Part shown: piece after piece, positions 1 to 6,788 of the stretch
Position numbering within the stretch: position 1 is the stretch's first letter
Layout of the letters: every line of letters starts with the position of its first letter
Assembly: GCA_002697005.1 (NCBI GenBank)
Contig: NZUD01000018.1
Span: 30,567 to 38,420, forward strand
Reading direction: 5' to 3'
Source: Chloroflexota bacterium
GTDB taxonomy: Bacteria; Chloroflexota; Dehalococcoidia; UBA3495
DNA: 7,854 nucleotides
The notes under the pieces: model-generated
What the model was told of the DNA's origin: nothing
Database searches by the model: none
The model's input: the letters and a program-made list of their open reading frames with translations, nothing else
Position numbers and translations under genes: made by a program

Positions 1-1379
1 GAAAAATCCCGTGGCCGAAGCACGATGCGGTCGATGAACAATCCGGGAGTGACTATCTCTTCGGGACCCAATTGACCTGGTTCGACTATCTCATCGACCT
101 CAACTACGGTCGTCCGCGCGGTGGTCGCCATCACTGGGTTGAAGTTCCGGGAGGTTCCTTTGTAGACCACGTTTCCCAGAGTGTCTGCTTTGTAGCCTCG
201 GATTATGCAGAAATCAGCACGCATCCCCATCTCAAGGATGTATTCTCTTCCGCCGATGTTTCTCGTTTCTTTGCCATCTGCCAATAGCGTCCCGGCTCCA
301 GTGGGGGTATAAAAAGCGGCCACCCCAGCCCCGCCGCTGCGCAGTCTTTCTGCCAAGGTGCCCTGGGGCACCACTTCCAACTCCGCCTCACCTCGGTTGA
401 AGGCATCCTCAAAAGCACTGGGTCGGGATGCCGACGGTGACACCGGATACGAAGCGGTCGCCTTGGCAACTTGGTTATTCTCCACCAGGATACTGTGGTC
501 AATGATATTCGGAGTTCCAAAAGCGCTAACTCGCGCAACGCCCGCCGTGTTGCTAATCAGATGCAAGCCTTTAACACCAAGGTTTCGGAGTCCAGTCATC
601 AAGTAGTGGGCCATCCCTCCTGGGCCTGCAAATCCGTCCACGTTAACAGTTGCCCCCTCGGGCACATCCTTGAGAGCCTCCATGGCATCAGGAAAGACCT
701 TGTTCGGCGCAGCTAATTTAGGGACCTGGAAAGTCATCTCCTTCAAATCAGGAGAGATAGAGAGCGGCGCATCAGTAATGCCCACCACCTCGTCAGCGGT
801 CCATCCTGGGGCGGTTTCCATCAGCTCCAGCCCATCTCTATTCACCTTAATAACTGCTTCCGTGGTGATGATTAAGTTAACCTTTCCAACTCCGTCCACT
901 GGGAGGTTACATTCCTTAACAATATTGGAGCGGCCTACCGAGTGGCGATTGGGCATGAGCGCCACCACCTTCGAGGCTCCATAGGCCATGTCAACCGCCG
1001 AGCCGGTGGCCAACAGACCTGGGGTTTCCTCGGTGGTCCAATGGACGAAATCACCGTTGGAGGCGACCTGAGACGGTTGCAGTACTGCGATATCTGTGTG
1101 ACCACCACGCAGAATACCCGCGACGTCGACAACCCCAGTAAAACTACCACCAAAGCCCGTAGCTACCGGATTCCCTCCTGCGTCTAAAGTGTCCGCGTTC
1201 GCGTTGATTCCGTCGTTGCCCAAGAGCCCACTATCAGCGATGAACCAGACGCCAGCGGCGGGAACCTCACTTGGGATATGGCAGGGCAATCCCATACCCA
1301 AGGCTACGACTGCTCCTGGGAACAACTCTTGGGTGGCACGGCGGGTCATGGCGGTAGCGTCTAATGGCACTCCGGGCAT
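1..1379 (-). CDS. Family I CoA-transferase, B-A subunit fusion (C-terminus beyond left edge)
   Basis: One uninterrupted frame of 459 codons that leaves the window still open. Residues 1-205 match the B (beta) subunit of SCOT/AtoA-type 3-oxoacid CoA-transferases: LGMGLP near 27-32, ILRGGHTDIAVL at 89-100, a KECNLPVDGVG stretch at 155-165 and ETAPGWT at 188-194. Residues about 221-459 match the A (alpha) subunit: NKVFPDAMEAL, GFAGPGG at 249-255, EVVPQGTLAERLRSGGAG at 335-352, then ADTLGNVVYKGTSRNFNP and FIDRIV. These enzymes exchange CoA between an acyl-CoA and a free acid, normally through a glutamyl-CoA intermediate. Where relatives have S-E-N-G, this protein has A48-D49-S50-G51, so the catalytic Glu appears to be Asp. 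Eukaryotic SCOT is fused in the opposite order, A-B. The start at 1379 has AAGGAG 11 bases upstream; Met11 is a less likely alternative. It lies 20 bases after the preceding A-subunit gene, clearly in one operon. The substrate is unknown. Confidence 0.85.
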   Translation of the reverse strand, partial: MPGVPLDATAMTRRATQELFPGAVVALGMGLPCHIPSEVPAAGVWFIADSGLLGNDGINANADTLDAGGNPVATGFGGSFTGVVDVAGILRGGHTDIAVLQPSQVASNGDFVHWTTEETPGLLATGSAVDMAYGASKVVALMPNRHSVGRSNIVKECNLPVDGVGKVNLIITTEAVIKVNRDGLELMETAPGWTADEVVGITDAPLSISPDLKEMTFQVPKLAAPNKVFPDAMEALKDVPEGATVNVDGFAGPGGMAHYLMTGLRNLGVKGLHLISNTAGVARVSAFGTPNIIDHSILVENNQVAKATASYPVSPSASRPSAFEDAFNRGEAELEVVPQGTLAERLRSGGAGVAAFYTPTGAGTLLADGKETRNIGGREYILEMGMRADFCIIRGYKADTLGNVVYKGTSRNFNPVMATTARTTVVEVDEIVEPGQLGPEEIVTPGLFIDRIVLRPRDF

Positions 1380-1399
1380 CTGGAACTATTCTCCTTCGA

Positions 1400-2101
1400 C
1401 TAAGCGGCCAGGACCAAGCGATCGATAAATATGGCCTGGGTGATAACCAATTCTGGGTTTATTCCACCCGGATCCTTAACCTGATCTACTTCAGCTACTG
1501 TCACGGCGGCGGCCATTGCCATGGTAGGGTTCCAGTTGCGGCCCGTTCCCTCGTAAACCAAATTGCCGAGGGTGTCCGCTTCCTTGGCCCGGAGTAGGGC
1601 AAAATCGGCATTCAGTGCGAATTCTAGGACATGCTCTTTGCCGTCAAATATGCGCAGTTCCCTGCCTTCGGCGAACCTGGTCCCGGCGCCGGTTGGTAGA
1701 AACACTCCGCCAATTCCCGCTCCTCCGGCTCTCATCCGCTCTGCCAGGATTCCCTGAGGGACAACCTCTAGCTCCAATTTACCCAACTCCCAGAGTTCTT
1801 TCACCGCGCCGCCCGACTCCGGATGAAAAGGCATCGGCGAAATCATCTTCTTTACCTGCCCTGCTGCCACCAAGTCGTCGATCCCAAACGTACCCGCCTG
1901 GGGCAGCCAAGCCCCTTGGCAGATGAGGGTTAGTTCTGATACTCCGGTCGCCGCCAGGCCACGGAGCAAGGATTGGGGAGCTCCTAAGCCGGCAAACCCG
2001 GCGATCAGCACGGAGGCCCCATCTGCGATGCCGCCCAAGGCCGATTGGGCTGTGGAGTAGACCTTTCCCTTTGCAGCGGTGTTTTCTGGGTGATTGATCA
2101 T
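1400..2101 (-). CDS. Family I CoA-transferase, A (alpha) subunit
   Basis: A protein of 233 residues, the usual length for the A subunit of succinyl-CoA/acetoacetyl-CoA type transferases. Visible family marks are the glycine loop AGFAGLGAPQ at 34-43, QVKKMIS at 82-88, ELEVVPQGILAERMRAGGAG at 110-129, PTGAGT at 136-141, a DTLGNLVYEGTGRNWNP block near 176-192 and the terminal FIDRLV. The frame is open 46 codons further upstream, but that extension has no family similarity and would lie upstream of the predicted promoter. The ATG at 2101 aligns with known N-termini and has only a weak AGG as ribosome binding site. Its partner B domain is the N-terminal half of the next gene. Its C-terminal half closely resembles the A domain of that gene, so the two A units are paralogues. 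It acts in the cytoplasm as part of a heteromeric complex; the acyl substrate cannot be told from the sequence. Confidence 0.88.
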   Translation of the reverse strand: MINHPENTAAKGKVYSTAQSALGGIADGASVLIAGFAGLGAPQSLLRGLAATGVSELTLICQGAWLPQAGTFGIDDLVAAGQVKKMISPMPFHPESGGAVKELWELGKLELEVVPQGILAERMRAGGAGIGGVFLPTGAGTRFAEGRELRIFDGKEHVLEFALNADFALLRAKEADTLGNLVYEGTGRNWNPTMAMAAAVTVAEVDQVKDPGGINPELVITQAIFIDRLVLAA

Positions 2102-2120
2102 TGGAGATACCTGATTCCAT

Positions 2121-2149
2121 CTGCGATCTGAGGCGCTGACTAATCGCAG
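2121..2149 (-). repeat. 7-bp inverted repeat in the predicted leader of the CoA-transferase operon
   Basis: CTGCGAT at 2121-2127 and ATCGCAG at 2143-2149 are exact inverted copies separated by 15 bases. They lie between the predicted -10 box and the ATG at 2101, starting almost at the expected transcription start. They could form a 5' hairpin or be a binding site for a dimeric regulator. The arms are short, so chance is possible. Confidence 0.3.
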
Positions 2150-2158
2150 CAGCAACGA

Positions 2159-2188
2159 ATTATAACGGCCTATGCCCAGATATACCAA
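2159..2188 (-). promoter_or_regulatory. Sigma70-type promoter of the CoA-transferase operon
   Basis: On the minus strand, TTGGTA (2188-2183, four of six to consensus) is followed after 18 bases by a perfect TATAAT (2164-2159). Transcription would begin near 2152 and give a leader of about 50 bases before the ATG at 2101. This placement supports that start over in-frame codons further upstream. Confidence 0.5.
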
Positions 2189-2401
2189 GACGCCGTCGAT
2201 GCGTTTGGCTCGGCTAGCCGCCGAGTGGCGTAGTACCATCCTAGCAATCGCCAGAAATACGGAAAGGTAAGTTCCATCTCCCCAATTAGAGTGGAGACGA
2301 CAACTGTCAGCAATTCTACCTACACCGAAGAATTTGGTTAGACTGAATTTCTGGTTTCCCTTGAATGATATGCGGAGGCGGGATTAGAACAAGATCCACA
2401 A
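2189..2401. other. Non-coding spacer between the groEL terminator and the CoA-transferase promoter
   Basis: I see no plausible gene in this stretch on either strand. Apart from a 10-base palindrome CGGCTAGCCG at 2211-2220 there is no clear repeat or RNA-like structure. Together with the promoter and leader it makes a gene-free stretch of about 300 bases between two operons transcribed in the same direction. Confidence 0.5.
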
Positions 2402-2434
2402 AAAAACCGCCCCGTGATTAACGGGGCGGTTTTT
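2402..2434 (-). terminator. Intrinsic terminator of the groES-groEL operon
   Basis: AAAAACCGCCCCGT (2402-2415) and its exact reverse complement (2421-2434) form a 14-bp perfect stem with a 5-base loop and a GC-rich core. On the minus strand the stem is followed by a run of seven T, beginning about 75 bases after the groEL stop. The plus-strand copy also ends in five T, so it could work in both directions, although no plus-strand gene ends here. It separates groESL from the CoA-transferase operon downstream. Confidence 0.93.
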
Positions 2435-2480
2435 GATACTTGGCTGGGTACTGGAAGTCCAGAAGGAGTTTTGCCTCTCC

Positions 2481-4166
<1,686 letters not shown>

Positions 4167-4192
4167 CTAGACTGGGTATATCGAGCTTTGGG

Positions 4193-4483
4193 TTAGCTGA
4201 TCTTCGCTAAAATATCACTTTCTCGAAGGATCAGAAGCTCGTCGTCGCCGTCTTTATATTCGGTACCGGCGAACTTGGAGTAGATAACTCGATCTCCCTT
4301 GGCAAGTTCCATCGGAATCCGGGATCCGTCTTCGGCAACCCGACCGGGTCCGACTGCGACGACCTCACCTTCTTGGGGCTTTTCCTTGGCGGTATCAGGC
4401 AGATATATCCCGCCCTTAGTAGTCTCTTCACCCTCGCTGGGCTTCACCACCACACGTTCTCCCAATGGCGTAAAGTTTGCCAC
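4193..4483 (-). CDS. groES: Co-chaperonin GroES (Hsp10, 10 kDa subunit)
   Basis: A protein of 96 residues, normal for the family. It forms the heptameric lid of the GroEL chamber. The N-terminus ([12 protein letters not shown]) is typical, the mobile loop lies at about 17-33, and its GroEL-binding hydrophobic tripeptide is I26-Y27-L28. GEVVAVGPG and the terminal ESDILAKI stretch are also characteristic. Translation starts at a GTG (4483-4481), supported by AAGGAGG five bases upstream and by alignment with family N-termini. It is the first gene of the groES-groEL operon. A sigma70-type promoter and a CIRCE-like operator lie 60-120 bases upstream, pointing to HrcA-type heat-shock control. Confidence 0.98.
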   Translation of the reverse strand: MANFTPLGERVVVKPSEGEETTKGGIYLPDTAKEKPQEGEVVAVGPGRVAEDGSRIPMELAKGDRVIYSKFAGTEYKDGDDELLILRESDILAKIS

Positions 4484-4542
4484 CCTGGCCTCCTTCTATC
4501 TCGCCGGGGAATCTAGTAGCCCGGCATTAAAATCAGATGGGA

Positions 4543-4569
4543 TTGACACCCCCGGTTTGAGAGCGCCAA
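4543..4569 (-). promoter_or_regulatory. CIRCE-like operator (probable HrcA site) of groESL
   Basis: On the minus strand TTGGCGCTC, nine bases, then GGGTGTCAA. The classical CIRCE element is TTAGCACTC-N9-GAGTGCTAA; here 13 of the 18 arm positions agree and the nine-base spacing is exact. It overlaps the transcription start expected from the adjacent promoter and lies about 60 bases before the groES GTG, the usual place for HrcA repression. No hrcA gene is in the window, and the arms are degenerate, so this is probable and not certain. Confidence 0.6.
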
Positions 4570-4572
4570 GTA

Positions 4573-4601
4573 ATGTTAGAGCGGGCACAAGACCTTGTCA
4601 A
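4573..4601 (-). promoter_or_regulatory. Sigma70-type promoter of groESL
   Basis: On the minus strand a perfect -35 TTGACA (4601-4596) is followed after exactly 17 bases by TAACAT (4578-4573, four of six). Transcription would start near 4566, inside the CIRCE-like element, giving a leader of about 80 bases before groES. The position and the overlap with the operator fit the classic heat-shock arrangement. Confidence 0.65.
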
Positions 4602-4624
4602 GATTGAAGTGTCCGGCCTAGTAT
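4595..4624 (+). promoter_or_regulatory. Possible divergent promoter of the crotonase operon
   Basis: TTGTCA (4595-4600, five of six) and TAGTAT (4619-4624, four of six) are 18 bases apart on the plus strand. This is the best promoter-like pair I found ahead of the plus-strand operon. Its -35 box is the same heptamer TTGTCAA that supplies the groES -35 box on the other strand. The -10 match is modest. Confidence 0.3.
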
Positions 4625-4687
4625 TTATAGGGTTGTTTATTGGACAAATTTTGACGCCATTTCCTGGCACAGAATCATGGGTCTAAA

Positions 4688-4701
4688 GAGGAGTCGCTAT
4701 C
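4688..4701 (+). promoter_or_regulatory. Ribosome binding site facing an ATC codon, upstream of the first crotonase
   Basis: GAGGAG at 4688-4693 is the only good Shine-Dalgarno sequence before the crotonase gene. It lies 26 bases from the ATG at 4720 but only five bases from an in-frame ATC at 4699. From there the frame reads TSDTLN into the annotated Met, which looks like a natural crotonase N-terminus. Either a rare ATC start is used, an ATG was changed to ATC, or the ATG is used without this site. Confidence 0.4.
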
Positions 4702-4719
4702 ACTTCCGACACACTAAAC

Positions 4720-5442
4720 ATGGGCCCATTGATCCTGACCTTTGACGACACCGTCGCCACCATCACACTGGACCGACAGGGCAACGGCAATAGCATCGAC
4801 GACGAGATATGCTATGCCTTGTCCACTTCCTGTCAATTGATAGCTGAGAATGACGGTTTGCGGTTGGTGGTGCTCACCGCAAAAGGGGAAGTCTTTTCGA
4901 TAGACCAAGCAACCAAACCCACGGGAAACCCCGCCAAACAGTTATCTGGCCTGTCAGTCCCGGTGTTGGTTGCCTTGAACGGCGACGCCACCGGAACCGG
5001 ATTGGAGCTGGCGCTGGCTGGAGACATGCGAGTTTGCGTTCCATCCGCCAAGTTCGGCTTTACAGGTCTGGCACAGGGTGTTCTGCCCCAGAATGGCGGT
5101 ACACAACGGCTGCCTCGGCTGATTGGCCCGGTCTGGGCAAGAGACATGCTACTTACCGGAAGATTGGTGGACGCCAACGAAGCCATGTCTATAGGTCTGG
5201 TTAACCGGGTCTCTGAAGACCTCACCGGAACAGTAGCTGAGATCTCCTCCCAGATCACCGCGGGCAGCCCCATAGGTGCTCGCTACGCAAAGGAAGCGGT
5301 TAGCAAGGGAATGGACCTAACGCTGGAGCAAGGGCTAGGACTGGAAGCAGACCTAAACGTTATACTGCAGTCCACATCGGACAGGTCCGAGGGGCTGAAA
5401 TCATTCTTCGAAAAACGCGGTCCGAAGTTCACCGGCTCTTAG
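4720..5442 (+). CDS. Crotonase-fold enoyl-CoA hydratase/isomerase family protein, altered active site
   Basis: A protein of 240 residues, slightly short for the family. Crotonases bind acyl-CoA and stabilise a thioester enolate in an oxyanion hole. The fold is clear: ITLDRQGNGN at the N-terminus, PVLVALNGDATGTGLELALAGD at about 81-102, GGTQRLPRLIG and LTGRLVDANEAMSIGLVNRV in the middle, and a C-terminal SEGLKSFFEKRGPKF. E96 matches Glu144 of rat mitochondrial hydratase. The position of its second catalytic acid, Glu164, is G116. The first oxyanion segment, normally F-C-A-G-A-D, reads VFSIDQATKP and the following helix is shortened. It may therefore be an isomerase, a thioesterase-like variant or a non-catalytic partner, not a standard hydratase. 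It is the first gene of the plus-strand operon. The ATG at 4720 is conservative; an ATC at 4699 is better placed behind GAGGAG and would add seven residues. Confidence 0.85.
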   Translation: MGPLILTFDDTVATITLDRQGNGNSIDDEICYALSTSCQLIAENDGLRLVVLTAKGEVFSIDQATKPTGNPAKQLSGLSVPVLVALNGDATGTGLELALAGDMRVCVPSAKFGFTGLAQGVLPQNGGTQRLPRLIGPVWARDMLLTGRLVDANEAMSIGLVNRVSEDLTGTVAEISSQITAGSPIGARYAKEAVSKGMDLTLEQGLGLEADLNVILQSTSDRSEGLKSFFEKRGPKFTGS

Positions 5443-5479
5443 CTATGAGACCAATCGCATATACGGAGAAGGAACCCTA

Positions 5480-6025
5480 GTGAAACTAAAACTGGACCTC
5501 CACACCCATGTGTGGGAGGCTTTCAACTTCGTGCCGCCAACCGTGGAGATTGCCGAAAAAGTGGTCAACCAGATTAAGTCCAAAGGCATAGACGGCATCG
5601 GCATCACCGACCACCACAACAAGGAATGGAGCATGGAATTCCGCCAGATCGTGGAGAAGCACTTCCCCGGTCAGGTGACGATTATCCCCGGCTGGGAGAT
5701 AGAAATTCGGCCGGAAGCCAATCCCTTTGCCGAATATCAGGTGGCCGAGCTTTTCCTGCCCAACGCCGGCGGGGTCTTCCGGACCTACTGTCATCCGGGA
5801 TACTACTCACCGGAGATATTGATCGAGCCGGATATCCACGCCATCGAGATAGACAACTACATCCACAATTGGCACATCCGGAAAGACCAGGTGGCGGAGG
5901 TGGCCTCCAAACACAACCTGATGCTGATGGAAGTGAGCGATGCCCATAACCTGGAGAACATCGGGCTGCGCTACACAGAGATAGAACTGGACGACCTTTA
6001 CGCTAGGGCAGTTCCCGTAGCTTAA
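5480..6025 (+). CDS. PHP-domain metal-dependent hydrolase
   Basis: A small cytoplasmic-looking protein of 181 residues with the PHP (polymerase and histidinol phosphatase) metal site. H8 and H10 lie in DLHTH, D44-H45 in ITDHHN, E73 in GWEIE, H105 in CHPG, and D154 and H156 in EVSDAHN. Members with this set bind two or three metal ions and usually cleave phosphoesters. The protein is shorter than most PHP phosphatases and has no polymerase or other attached domain, signal peptide or membrane segment. The GTG at 5480 is chosen because AAGGA lies about six bases upstream and the DLHTH motif follows at once, as is normal. It is 37 bases after the first crotonase and six bases before the second, so it is almost certainly co-transcribed with acyl-CoA genes. 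Its substrate is unknown; a phosphorylated or nucleotide by-product of the pathway is only a guess. Confidence 0.85.
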   Translation: MKLKLDLHTHVWEAFNFVPPTVEIAEKVVNQIKSKGIDGIGITDHHNKEWSMEFRQIVEKHFPGQVTIIPGWEIEIRPEANPFAEYQVAELFLPNAGGVFRTYCHPGYYSPEILIEPDIHAIEIDNYIHNWHIRKDQVAEVASKHNLMLMEVSDAHNLENIGLRYTEIELDDLYARAVPVA

Positions 6026-6031
6026 CCACCC

Positions 6032-6772
6032 ATGCCCTATTCCGCCGCTACAAGTGCTGTAGGCTACGATACCATTCTGTTCGAGAAACACGGCCCAGTG
6101 GCCCATATCTCTCTGAACCGCCCTAGGGTGGTGAATGCCTACAACATACAAATGCGGGATGATCTCTCTGAGACCCTGTCGGCAGTCGAACTAGACGCAG
6201 AAGTCCGTGCTCTGTTAATAACCGGCGAAGGCAGGGGGTTCTGCGCTGGGGCTGACCTCACAGAGTTTGGCTCTGCCCCATCTCAGTTCATAGCCCGCCA
6301 GGTGCGTTGGGAACGGGACGTTTGGGGGCAACTGATAAACTTAGATAAACCAATCGTGGCCGCCGTTCACGGGTTCTGCATCGGCTCTGGTCTTGAGATT
6401 GCCCTTTTATGCGATCTGCGGATCGCCGCCCTTGGCACAATATTTGCTTTGCCGGAAGTCCAGCTAGGGATGATGCCAGCAGCCGGAGGAACACAGACCC
6501 TACCAAGGGCTGCGAACACATCACAGGCCTTGGATCTGCTTTTGACCGGTAGGCGCATAGAATCAGAGACGGCACTCACCGTGGGCTTGGTCACCCGCCT
6601 GGCCGCACCGGATTCTCTTCGGTATGAAGCTTGGGAGTTGGCCCAAAGCCTGGCTGAAACCCCTGCCAAAGCGATGGCGGCAATGAAGCAAGTCTTGCGG
6701 AAGGGTATGGATTTGGACCTGCCAAAGGCGTTGGACCTAGAAAGACGAATCGTTGCCCGATTGGATAGTTAA
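6032..6772 (+). CDS. Enoyl-CoA hydratase (crotonase family)
   Basis: A protein of 246 residues with all family marks. The first oxyanion segment is F70-C71-A72-G73-A74-D75. The second is HGFCIGSGLEIALLCD, containing E122. The second catalytic acid is E142 in LPEVQLG. The 20-residue distance between the two glutamates equals that of Glu144 and Glu164 in rat enoyl-CoA hydratase. It should hydrate trans-2-enoyl-CoA to 3-hydroxyacyl-CoA in the cytoplasm. GGTQTLPR, LLTGRRIESETALTVGLVTRL and a C-terminal KQVLRKGMDLDL segment complete the fold. The ATG is six bases after the PHP stop and has no clear ribosome binding site, which suggests translational coupling to the PHP gene. The chain length of the substrate cannot be read from the sequence. 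Other crotonase reactions remain possible, but the intact acid pair favours hydratase. Confidence 0.92.
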   Translation: MPYSAATSAVGYDTILFEKHGPVAHISLNRPRVVNAYNIQMRDDLSETLSAVELDAEVRALLITGEGRGFCAGADLTEFGSAPSQFIARQVRWERDVWGQLINLDKPIVAAVHGFCIGSGLEIALLCDLRIAALGTIFALPEVQLGMMPAAGGTQTLPRAANTSQALDLLLTGRRIESETALTVGLVTRLAAPDSLRYEAWELAQSLAETPAKAMAAMKQVLRKGMDLDLPKALDLERRIVARLDS

Positions 6773-6788
6773 TTACGAGAGCACATAA

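Noticed and set aside
203..538. Minus-strand frame of 111 codons inside the fusion gene
   Set aside because: It lies in another frame of the CoA-transferase A domain, which has clear family motifs over the same bases.
2102..2239. N-terminal extension of the A-subunit gene to an ATG at 2239
   Set aside because: The extra 46 residues have no family similarity and the stretch contains the predicted promoter and leader; the ATG at 2101 fits known N-termini.
4651..4680. TTGACG at 4651 as -35 box for the crotonase operon
   Set aside because: No acceptable -10 box occurs 16-18 bases downstream (ATCATG is the best).
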